Assembly (NCBI RefSeq): GCF_001653755.1
Contig: NZ_CP015125.1
Span: forward strand, 2,303,501-2,367,500
Direction: 5' to 3'
Source: Dokdonia donghaensis DSW-1
Lineage (GTDB): Bacteria > Bacteroidota > Bacteroidia > Flavobacteriales > Flavobacteriaceae
DNA length: 64,000 nt
Both the position numbers and the translations under genes were made by a program. Below, in pieces: positions 51,929 to 60,388 of this stretch (the stretch's first letter is position 1; each line of letters begins with the position of its first letter). Under the pieces are notes generated by a model. It saw nothing but the letters and a program-made list of their open reading frames with translations. It had not been told where the DNA came from and searched no databases.

Positions 51929-53977
51929 ATGAGTACAACGGCACAGCAGTTTTATAAACATCAAGATCTTCTCTATAAATTCTTGCTTATCATCATATGT
52001 GCTGGTTTTATTGTTTATTTCTTCCCAAAGAGCGGAAAGTTTAAATATGAAATACAAAAGGGTTTTCCGTGGCAGTATGAAAACCTATATGCAGACGAAG
52101 ACTTTGCAATACTAAAAAGTGCAGACGAGCTAGCCCAAGAACAGGAGCAAATAAAATCTCAATCTGCAATTTATTATGAATATGATCAAGCTGTAATAAA
52201 TAAAGTTTTAGCACTATACGATTCAAATTTTAATAAAGCCTTTCCTGATACTTTATCATATACTAGCACAAAACAGGAGCTTAAAGACTATGGAAAAAAT
52301 CTATTATCTACGTTTTATAAAAATGGTGTAGTAAAAGATAAACCTGTTTATAATAGTGGACGACTTATTTATTTAAAGCGTGGTAATGAAGTATCAGAAA
52401 TGAACTTCGATAATATTACTGTATTGAGCGATATGCCAGATGCGTTGAGTGATGCTATACAATCTAGTCTTTATAGTGAGTATTCTAATAGATATTTACA
52501 AGTCTATTTTGATGGTCTTGAAGCAAACATAAAACTAGATGAAGTTCTCACACAAGAAACACTAGATATCGAGCTGTCAAGTATATCAAAAACCCACAAC
52601 ATTGTACCTAAGGGCAGTATTATAATCAATAGAGGAGAGCTAGTAGAAGGTGAAAATTTACAAAAATTACTTTCTCTCAAACAGAAATACGAATCTCAGA
52701 ACATAAGTGAGTCTAGATATAACTGGGTGCTTTTTGGTTATGTGTTGCTTGTATTGCTAGCCTTAGTGATGCTACTCCTTTTTATAAGAACTTATAGACC
52801 TTCTGTGTTTCTTAATAACACAAAATTGACGTTTGTATTCTTTAATGTTCTGCTTATGGTTTTACTTACAACCATTGTGATAAATTGGAGCCCACAGTAT
52901 GTGTATGCTGTACCTATGTGTATTTTGCCACTTATTATTAAGGCATTTTTTGACGCGCGATTAGGACTTTTTACACACGTCATTGCAATACTACTTTTAG
53001 GTTTTATAGTTCCAGATAGTTTTGAATATTTCTTCTTACAAGTTATTGCAGGTATTGTGACTATTCTTACCGTTCCAGAACTTTATAAGAGAGCAAACTT
53101 GTTTATTTCTGTTGGTCAAATAACATTAATTTACATACTTGCATATTTTGCTTTTCATATTATAAGTGAAGGAGGAGTAGAGGGACTTGCCTGGCCAGAT
53201 TTTGGTATGTTTATGCTTGCTGGGCTTGCAACACTCTTTGTACAACCGCTTATATATATCTATGAAAAAATGTTTGGTCTCGTGAGCGACGTCTCACTTC
53301 TTGAACTTTCAGACACAAATAGTAAGCTTTTAAAAAGACTTGCAGATGAGGCTCCGGGAACCTTTCACCATAGTCTTAACGTTGCAAATCTCTCAGAAGC
53401 AGCAGCAAATGAAATAGGAGCAAACGCGATGCTTGTACGAGTAGGAGCCCTTTATCACGATATAGGCAAAATAATAAACCCTACAGATTTTACAGAAAAT
53501 CAAGCAACGGGCATAAATAGTCACGATGATTTATCACCAAAGGAGAGTGCGCGTATCATTATAGATCACGTTCTTAATGGTATTGAGCTTGCGCGAAAGT
53601 ATAATCTACCAGATCGTGTTATAGATTTTATAAGGACCCACCACGGTACTAGTACTGTGCAATATTTTTACTTTAAGGAAAAGGAAAAAAATGAAGACGC
53701 TGCCATAGAAGATTTTCAATACCCAGGCCCTTTACCCTTTAGTAAGGAAACCGCAATATTAATGATGGCAGATAGTGTTGAAGCGGCAAGTAAAAGTCTT
53801 AAGAATCCTACTTCAACACTCATAGATGCTTTTGTGGAGAAGATTATCAAGAAGCAAATGGAAGAAGATCAGTATCTTAATGCTGATATTACCTTCAAAG
53901 AAATCCAGCAGATTAAAAAGGTGCTTAAAAAGAAGCTCAATAACATCTATCACCTTAGAATTGAGTATCCAGAGTAG
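51929..53977 (+). CDS. 7TM-HD family phosphodiesterase (PgpH-like)
   Basis: A 682-residue membrane protein. A first span (about 16-31) leads to an extracytoplasmic 7TMR-HDED domain (about 32-265). A bundle of about seven spans lies at 266-455, followed by a cytoplasmic HD domain with HHSLNVANLSEAAANEIGA, His510-Asp511 in YHDIGK, SHDD, and HHGTSTVQYF. PgpH of Listeria, with this architecture, hydrolyses c-di-AMP, so a role in c-di-AMP turnover is likely. It is monocistronic. Confidence 0.92.
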   Translation: MSTTAQQFYKHQDLLYKFLLIIICAGFIVYFFPKSGKFKYEIQKGFPWQYENLYADEDFAILKSADELAQEQEQIKSQSAIYYEYDQAVINKVLALYDSNFNKAFPDTLSYTSTKQELKDYGKNLLSTFYKNGVVKDKPVYNSGRLIYLKRGNEVSEMNFDNITVLSDMPDALSDAIQSSLYSEYSNRYLQVYFDGLEANIKLDEVLTQETLDIELSSISKTHNIVPKGSIIINRGELVEGENLQKLLSLKQKYESQNISESRYNWVLFGYVLLVLLALVMLLLFIRTYRPSVFLNNTKLTFVFFNVLLMVLLTTIVINWSPQYVYAVPMCILPLIIKAFFDARLGLFTHVIAILLLGFIVPDSFEYFFLQVIAGIVTILTVPELYKRANLFISVGQITLIYILAYFAFHIISEGGVEGLAWPDFGMFMLAGLATLFVQPLIYIYEKMFGLVSDVSLLELSDTNSKLLKRLADEAPGTFHHSLNVANLSEAAANEIGANAMLVRVGALYHDIGKIINPTDFTENQATGINSHDDLSPKESARIIIDHVLNGIELARKYNLPDRVIDFIRTHHGTSTVQYFYFKEKEKNEDAAIEDFQYPGPLPFSKETAILMMADSVEAASKSLKNPTSTLIDAFVEKIIKKQMEEDQYLNADITFKEIQQIKKVLKKKLNNIYHLRIEYPE

Positions 53978-53994
53978 GGAGATGGGTATTATTC

Positions 53995-54010
53995 CGCTTT
54001 CGCGAAAGCG
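53995..54010. repeat. Palindromic repeat copy 14 (16 bp, intergenic)
   Basis: CGCTTTCGCGAAAGCG, 18 bases past the stop of the phosphodiesterase gene and just before a terminator. Confidence 0.95.
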
Positions 54011-54014
54011 TAAA

Positions 54015-54052
54015 CTAAAAAAAACGAGACACATAATGTATCTCGTTTTTTT
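54015..54052. terminator. Bidirectional terminator
   Basis: AAACGAGA pairs with TCTCGTTT with an inner ACAT/ATGT stem, flanked by A and T runs. It lies between convergent genes. Confidence 0.88.
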
Positions 54053-54076
54053 ATAACTATCTATTTCTGTTTTAAT

Positions 54077-56485
54077 CTATCGTAGTTTTGGAAAACTTGA
54101 TGGATTTGCTTCGTGCATCATTCCATAAATCTTTTCAAAAATATCATCTGCAGATGGTTTTGAGAAGTAATCACCATCCGTACCATATGCTGGTCTATGC
54201 TGTTGTGCAGCGAGTGTTTCTGGCTTACTGTCAAGATATTTATAAGCATTTTGTTTGTTAAGTACTTCATCAAGAAGATATGCACTTGCTCCTCCGGGCA
54301 TATCTTCATCTATTACAATAAAGCGATTTGTTTTCTTTATACTCTTAACGACATCGTGATTAAGGTCAAAAGGTAGTAGTGATTGTGCATCTATAACTTC
54401 TACATTAATACCTACAGATAGAAGATCTTTTGCTACCTCCATAATAATACGCAACGTACTACCGTACGATAAAATTGTTATATCTGTACCTTCTTTTACA
54501 GTCTCTACAACACCTATAGGTGTTTTAAATTCTCCTATATTAGTAGGTAAGTTTTCTTTAAGTCTATAGCCATTAAGACACTCTACAACTAGTGCAGGTT
54601 CATCACTTTCTAAAAGCGTGTTATAAAAACCTGCTGCTTTTACCATATTACGTGGTGTAAGCACATACATACCTCTTAACAAGTGTATAATCGCTCCCAT
54701 TTGAGACCCACTATGCCAGATACCCTCTAGTCTGTGACCTCGAGTACGCACTATAAGTGGTGCTTTTTGTTTACCGTGAGTTCTATATCTTAATGTTGCA
54801 AGGTCATCACTCATTATTTGGATTGCATACAGTATGTAATCTAAATATTGAATCTCTGCAATAGGGCGGAGACCTCTCATAGCCATACCAATACCTTGAC
54901 CTATAATTGTTGCCTCTCGTATACCTACATCTGCTACGCGCAGTTCACCATACTTTTCTTGCATTCCCTCAAGACCTTGGTTTACATCACCTATAGCTCC
55001 TGCATCTTCTCCAAAAACTAATGTGTTAGGATACTTTGCAAAAATTGCATCAAAGTTATCTCGTAGTACTACACGACCATCTACTAGGTTTTCTTCTCCG
55101 TAAGTAGGAGCAATAGCAGGTACAGACGTTGCACCATTACCATTCTCATTATATAGATGAGCACTGTATTGAGGCTGTATTTTTGCTGTGTAGTTATCTA
55201 TCCACTCTATGAGTTGCGTTCTAGCTGGAGTATCTTCTCCTATTGTATATCTGAGTGCCTTACGAGCTGTGCCTAGTAAGTCAGATTTAAGAGCCTCTTT
55301 ATTATCTATAAGATCGCTTAGTAGCGGTTTTATAAAACTCCCGTTACTAGAATTACTTATGAGTGTTTCTAATATGGTGACAATTTTCTGCTTTTCTTTT
55401 TTTATAGGGTGTAAAAATGCTTCCCAAGCAGCTTTTTTACCATCTCTTACCTTTTTCTTAAGGTCTTTATCTATCACCTTAAGCTCTTCATCTGTAGCGA
55501 GCCCTTGATCTATAATCCAGGTTCTAAACTGTACATTACAGTCAGACTCACGCTCCCATTGTAATCTATCTTGATCTTTATAACGCTCGTGTGATCCAGA
55601 CGTAGAGTGTCCTTGTGGCTGTGTAAGTTCTACCACGTGTACTAAAACAGGTACGTGCTCTTTACGAGCAATAGCACCAGCACGTTCATAAGCATCTACT
55701 AGGGCAGGGTAGTCCCATCCTTTTACTTTTATAATCTCATAACCATTATCTTCTTCATCACGCTGGAAGCCTGCAAGAATTTTTGAGATACTTTCTTTCG
55801 TAGTTTGGTGTTTAGCGTGTACTGAGATACCATACTCATCATCCCATACACTTATTACCATAGGTACCTGTAGTACACCAGCAGCGTTTATGGTTTCAAA
55901 AAATAAACCTTCACTAGTACTTGCGTTACCTATTGTTCCCCAGGCTACTTCATCACCGTTGTTTGAGAAGTTTTCACCTTGAGCTTCTTTTACATTTCTG
56001 TAAATCTTTGATGCTTGTGCAAGACCTAATAACCTAGGCATTTGGCCAGCAGTAGGTGAGATATCAGAACTTGAGTTCTTTTGTTGTAGTAAGTTTTTCC
56101 AATTTCCATCTGGGTCAAGACTATGCGTGGCAAAATGTCCACCCATTTGCTTCCCGGCACTCATAGGGTCAAAAGCGATATCTGTATGAGCATAAAGACC
56201 TGCAAAAAACTCTTCTATAGAGAGATGATCTATGGCCATCATAAATGTTTGATCACGGTAGTACCCTGATCTAAAGTCACCATTTTTAAAAGCACGTGCC
56301 CAAGCAAGCTGTGGTAATTCTTTACCATCTCCAAAAATACCAAACTTCGCCTTACCTGTAAGTACTTCTCTTCGGCCTAAAAGGCTACACTCTCTACTCG
56401 TTACCGCTATGCGATAATCATTAAGAACAGATTGTTTAAAATCTTCATAAGATAAAGCTGCTTTTGTATCTAGGTTACTTGCCAT
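54077..56485 (-). CDS. Fused E1 alpha-beta 2-oxoacid dehydrogenase
   Basis: An 802-residue thiamine-diphosphate enzyme in which both E1 chains are joined. The alpha part (about 1-360) has the region GTIGNASTSEGLFFETINAA at the usual GDG...N cofactor site and ISVWDDEYGISV. The beta part (about 460-802) starts YGEENLVDGRVVLRDNFDAI and has FGEDAGAIGDVNQ. It decarboxylates a 2-oxoacid, probably branched-chain or a related acid, and passes the acyl group to an E2 lipoyl enzyme. No E2 or E3 gene is adjacent. The family is typical of Bacteroidetes. Confidence 0.9.
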   Translation of the reverse strand: MASNLDTKAALSYEDFKQSVLNDYRIAVTSRECSLLGRREVLTGKAKFGIFGDGKELPQLAWARAFKNGDFRSGYYRDQTFMMAIDHLSIEEFFAGLYAHTDIAFDPMSAGKQMGGHFATHSLDPDGNWKNLLQQKNSSSDISPTAGQMPRLLGLAQASKIYRNVKEAQGENFSNNGDEVAWGTIGNASTSEGLFFETINAAGVLQVPMVISVWDDEYGISVHAKHQTTKESISKILAGFQRDEEDNGYEIIKVKGWDYPALVDAYERAGAIARKEHVPVLVHVVELTQPQGHSTSGSHERYKDQDRLQWERESDCNVQFRTWIIDQGLATDEELKVIDKDLKKKVRDGKKAAWEAFLHPIKKEKQKIVTILETLISNSSNGSFIKPLLSDLIDNKEALKSDLLGTARKALRYTIGEDTPARTQLIEWIDNYTAKIQPQYSAHLYNENGNGATSVPAIAPTYGEENLVDGRVVLRDNFDAIFAKYPNTLVFGEDAGAIGDVNQGLEGMQEKYGELRVADVGIREATIIGQGIGMAMRGLRPIAEIQYLDYILYAIQIMSDDLATLRYRTHGKQKAPLIVRTRGHRLEGIWHSGSQMGAIIHLLRGMYVLTPRNMVKAAGFYNTLLESDEPALVVECLNGYRLKENLPTNIGEFKTPIGVVETVKEGTDITILSYGSTLRIIMEVAKDLLSVGINVEVIDAQSLLPFDLNHDVVKSIKKTNRFIVIDEDMPGGASAYLLDEVLNKQNAYKYLDSKPETLAAQQHRPAYGTDGDYFSKPSADDIFEKIYGMMHEANPSSFPKLR

Positions 56486-56669
56486 ATGTACATATTGGAT
56501 TTAAGACGTAAAAATAGCCAAAAGTTTGTCGTGATGCAATACCCCTAGGCGTTAAAAAGTTGTAAAATTCATACCAAAAAGTAATTTATATAGATGTATA
56601 TTTAAAAATATGCAATAATTATCTTTTCTGTTGAGGATTTATCAATTTTAAAACCAATAAAAACACTAT

Positions 56670-59501
56670 CTAATACCACTTACGTGAAAACAGCCCAATG
56701 ACCGTATCTACACTTAGTTGAAGTTGAAATCTTATTTTTTGATCATAATTGGGTTGACCAATTTCCCATCCAAGATTTGAATATATAGGAAAATACAACT
56801 CAAAGTAGTCATCTAGTAAACTTACTTGTATACCAGAATCATAGACCAGCTTGCCATTTGCTCTTTTGTTTTTTACAACACCAACGTCTCCATAAGCATA
56901 GAAGTATTTCCACAAAGTTGTACTTGCATTTGCTGTAAACATCCACTCATTTGCAAAAACGGGTGCCACATCATCTAGTTGTGATTTAAAACCACCTTCT
57001 GCTATGATTATTTGTTGAGAGAATACCCCGCTATTTTCTGAACGGCCATAATAATTATAGTCAAATAAATAATCTGTAGGTCTATCTAATGCAAAACTAA
57101 AAAAGTCACCATCAGACTGTGTTTTATTATAGGTAAATATCCCGCCAAACAAGCGCACATTGAGTTGTCTATTGTTTAAGAATAAACGTCTGTAAAAGAT
57201 GTTACCAGAAAGCTTTCCAAAATTTCGAGCAAATTGCACATCACCCATAAGATTAAGTGTGTGAATAATACCTGGATTAAACCGACTATATCTTAAATTA
57301 AGTACATCATAATTAGGTGTAGGCAGCGGTACTAGTGGGTCTTCTTGACGCTGCACACTCACATACCTTGCAGACACAAATTGACGCTTATCTGCTCGTA
57401 AATTTGAAGTTCTAAACCTCAAATTTACAAATGGAGTTACCCTAGTAAACAATAAATCTGGAGCATAAGAAAATCTATTGCCAGAAATGCCATAGCGCAG
57501 TCCATAAAGCCCTTGGTTTTGAAAATCGTGTCGGTATGATATAGAGGCACTACCTATGAGCTTTTTTGATTTGAGCCCTATCTGTGGTTCTATTTTATAG
57601 TTAAGTGCTTTTGTAAGTAATGTTTTATTATACAATTTTACTCCTGGAGAAAAACCATCATAGAGGTTAAACTCTGCCACAGGCATAAAGAATAACTGGT
57701 TTTTTGAAGGGTTTTCAAAATCCTGGAAGAACTTAAATTGCAATGGCTTATCAATACCCAAAAATGCTCCAGGCTTCTCATAATTATTACGCAAGTTATT
57801 TTCTGGGACTATATTCTCATAATTAAGGACAAAACGGTCTGCGTTGTCAGTGGCGTAGGAAAGCGTAGTATCCCTCTCCTTTCCAGATACCCAGCGTGTG
57901 CTTGTAAGGCTGTCATCTTTAAAACTATAAACAGGTATAGGAGTTTTACGTCTTTTTTTATTCTTTACAGTAACATATATAGAATCTCCTTTTACTTTAG
58001 AGTTTTTTAGGGCATAATCTATACGCTCATTTGATGTGATATACTCATCAAAAAACCAACTCACATCCTTGCTGCTCTTAGACCTTACTAGTGTTTTAAA
58101 ATTATTTGATCTTGTAGGCTTTAATGCATTCTCCTCGTAAAAAATTTTAATAACGTCATCTAGTACCTCGTCGCCTAAATACTCATTAAGATAATTAAGA
58201 CCGACACCGCTTTTATAAGAATACCCTATGTTTTTATTGTACTTAATAAGCTTATCATAAGGAGTATCTAATCCTTGATCAAGATTAAGTCTAGAGATAT
58301 GAGTATATAGAATAGGGAATTGATCATTAAACTCAAGTTTAGACGCATAAAACTGGCGTACGAGCCAGTATTTATCAAGACCGCCTACAACTTTAAGATC
58401 AGGGTAAAACGTATCAATATATTTTTGAAGCATATAGACTTTGAGTCCATCTATGAGCCACCTATCTTCACGTAGGTTTACAAGTAGTGTATTATTAATA
58501 TAATTATTAATAGTAGTCTTGAGCAGTTTGATTTCATACTTAAAGCCATCTGGAAAAGGACTAATAAAGCTAGGTAACTCATTAAGTCCATAAACTGGCT
58601 GCTCTTTGTAATCAAGATCTGTAACCAGTATTTTATTAAAAGGATATGCTCCTAGATTTTTATCTAGAAAGCCTGCTATGCGGTCTGTAATAAGGGCCCT
58701 TATTTGAGGTGGTAATGTGCCATTTTGTAAGTTTGAAACTATAGTTACATAATCTGTTTGTACCTCTTCATAAGTAGAGTTTTTGAGAAGAAATATTTTG
58801 GCATCTGTACGCTGTTTACCCGTAAGGCGTGTTAACTTTTCGCCTTGAGAGTATGAAGAACCTTGTGAAGACTTTTCTAAATCTGTAACAAGCGTAAACC
58901 CAACCGGAATAGAAAAACTAACCGTAATATCAGACTGCGGAAAATATCTATCATTAAGATTTTTGTTACTATAATATTGCCACCCATTATCATAAACTGA
59001 CGGTGTCATAAACCAGTACCTCAAGTTATAGTCACCGCCGCGAGTTATACCATAATCAGTAAATTTTGCATCTGGTAGGGTAACGGTATACTGTAAATTT
59101 AAAATAACCGTTTCGCCAGCAGGTACAGGTATTTTTAAAATCACTTTTATAATGTCTGGAAAGCCTTGTGGTCTTGTATACTGCAGGATAGACCCCTGGC
59201 CAGAGATGGCCTTTACGGCTGTAAACCCACGTTCATTATCTGGAGCGAGGTGGAATTTTTTTTCAAAAGATTCGGCAAATCTTTTTGCTAGGGGAGTGGT
59301 CTTGCTAGAGAAACTATGCGCCCAGTCTGTGAGATAAACTTCCTCCCAAACATCTGTAGACGTGTTTTGTACAGCAATTTGCTGTTGTATTGTTATAGAT
59401 CTCTCATCTGGCTGTAATTGAGCATTTATGGTCATCGCATTCTGACCTATCGCTACATAGCTAGATACAATCAAAAATAGAAGTGAGTAAAAATGTTTCA
59501 A
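56670..59501 (-). CDS. M1-like pseudopeptidase fused to a beta-barrel-like domain
   Basis: A 943-residue protein with a signal peptide (MKHFYSLLFLIVSSYVAIGQ). The N-terminal half follows the M1 aminopeptidase layout: a beta domain, then YGLNELPSF at the GxMEN place, and a helical domain. The zinc motif HExxH is absent; the corresponding stretch is LKTTINNYINNTLLVNLRED, and the later ligand Glu is not preserved (WLIDGLKVYM). It should not bind zinc in the usual way. The C-terminal 370 residues consist of alternating strands rich in Tyr and Phe ending FSRKWY, as in an outer-membrane barrel. An export, surface-display or binding role is inferred. Confidence 0.78.
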   Translation of the reverse strand: MKHFYSLLFLIVSSYVAIGQNAMTINAQLQPDERSITIQQQIAVQNTSTDVWEEVYLTDWAHSFSSKTTPLAKRFAESFEKKFHLAPDNERGFTAVKAISGQGSILQYTRPQGFPDIIKVILKIPVPAGETVILNLQYTVTLPDAKFTDYGITRGGDYNLRYWFMTPSVYDNGWQYYSNKNLNDRYFPQSDITVSFSIPVGFTLVTDLEKSSQGSSYSQGEKLTRLTGKQRTDAKIFLLKNSTYEEVQTDYVTIVSNLQNGTLPPQIRALITDRIAGFLDKNLGAYPFNKILVTDLDYKEQPVYGLNELPSFISPFPDGFKYEIKLLKTTINNYINNTLLVNLREDRWLIDGLKVYMLQKYIDTFYPDLKVVGGLDKYWLVRQFYASKLEFNDQFPILYTHISRLNLDQGLDTPYDKLIKYNKNIGYSYKSGVGLNYLNEYLGDEVLDDVIKIFYEENALKPTRSNNFKTLVRSKSSKDVSWFFDEYITSNERIDYALKNSKVKGDSIYVTVKNKKRRKTPIPVYSFKDDSLTSTRWVSGKERDTTLSYATDNADRFVLNYENIVPENNLRNNYEKPGAFLGIDKPLQFKFFQDFENPSKNQLFFMPVAEFNLYDGFSPGVKLYNKTLLTKALNYKIEPQIGLKSKKLIGSASISYRHDFQNQGLYGLRYGISGNRFSYAPDLLFTRVTPFVNLRFRTSNLRADKRQFVSARYVSVQRQEDPLVPLPTPNYDVLNLRYSRFNPGIIHTLNLMGDVQFARNFGKLSGNIFYRRLFLNNRQLNVRLFGGIFTYNKTQSDGDFFSFALDRPTDYLFDYNYYGRSENSGVFSQQIIIAEGGFKSQLDDVAPVFANEWMFTANASTTLWKYFYAYGDVGVVKNKRANGKLVYDSGIQVSLLDDYFELYFPIYSNLGWEIGQPNYDQKIRFQLQLSVDTVIGLFSRKWY

Positions 59502-59540
59502 TATAGATGTAAATGGGGTTTAATATAAAAACGAATACAA

Positions 59541-59587
59541 AGGAGATTTATGATACATTCAGAACTAGAATATTGATTAAATCTCCT
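59541..59587. promoter_or_regulatory. Perfect 10-bp inverted repeat upstream of 59501 gene
   Basis: AGGAGATTTA at 59541-59550 and TAAATCTCCT at 59578-59587 are exact reverse complements separated by 27 bases. They lie just upstream of the pseudo-M1 gene and downstream of the LOG gene. A regulator site or a leader hairpin is possible. Confidence 0.45.
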
Positions 59588-59619
59588 ATTGTAATTGTAA
59601 GAGTCTTTTAATGTGTGGG

Positions 59620-59641
59620 TTACGCTTTCGCGAAAGCGTAA
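59620..59641. repeat. Palindromic repeat copy 15 (22 bp, intergenic)
   Basis: A 22-bp perfect palindrome containing TACGCTTTCGCGAAAGCGTA, immediately past the stop of the LOG gene. Confidence 0.95.
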
Positions 59642-59646
59642 TACTA

Positions 59647-60336
59647 CTAGAAATTAGGACTTAACTGATACTCGTCATAGAAGTTATTGAGCACCTCAAT
59701 CACCTCGTCAGACGTGTCTACAAGATGAATAAGATCCATATCTCCAGCACTTATATTGTTAAAAGAGTCAAGTAGAGTTTCTTTTACCCAGTCCATTAAA
59801 CCTCCCCAAAACTCAGTACCCACAAGGATAATAGGAAACTTCTGAATTTTATGCGTTTGTATAAGTGTGATTGCTTCAAAGAGTTCATCTAGCGTACCAA
59901 ATCCTCCTGGCATTACTACAAAACCCTGAGAATACTTAACAAACATTACTTTTCTTACAAAGAAGTAATCAAAGTCTAAGCTTTTATCGCTGTCTATATA
60001 TGGGTTGTCGTGTTGCTCAAATGGCAGTTCTATATTAAGCCCTACAGAGGTTCCTCCGGCAAGATGTGCACCGCGGTTACCAGCTTCCATAATACCAGGC
60101 CCTCCACCTGTGATGACTCCGTAACCGTTATCTGCAATCTTTTCGGCAACCTCTACGGCTAGTTTGTAATATTTGTGGTCTGGTTTCGTACGTGCACTTC
60201 CAAAAATGGATACACAAGGCCCTATACGGCTCATTTTTTCAAAACCATTTACAAATTCACCCATTATTTTAAATATGGCCCAAGAGTCGTTTGTTTTTTT
60301 CTCGTTCCAACCTTTTGGTCTACTTTCGTTGCGCAT
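59647..60336 (-). CDS. LOG family protein (TIGR00730)
   Basis: A 229-residue Rossmann-fold protein of the cytokinin-activating/lysine-decarboxylase-like LOG family. The signature blocks are GGGPGIME (77-84) and PGGFGTLDE (143-151), which bind the phosphoribosyl group. Proven members split nucleoside 5'-monophosphates into base and ribose phosphate. The physiological substrate here is unknown. It lies 52 bases after uvrA on the same strand. Confidence 0.92.
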   Translation of the reverse strand: MRNESRPKGWNEKKTNDSWAIFKIMGEFVNGFEKMSRIGPCVSIFGSARTKPDHKYYKLAVEVAEKIADNGYGVITGGGPGIMEAGNRGAHLAGGTSVGLNIELPFEQHDNPYIDSDKSLDFDYFFVRKVMFVKYSQGFVVMPGGFGTLDELFEAITLIQTHKIQKFPIILVGTEFWGGLMDWVKETLLDSFNNISAGDMDLIHLVDTSDEVIEVLNNFYDEYQLSPNF

Positions 60337-60388
60337 TCTAGTATTTTTATATTGTTAGTAAGACGTTTTTGCTATGTAAGCGTTACGT

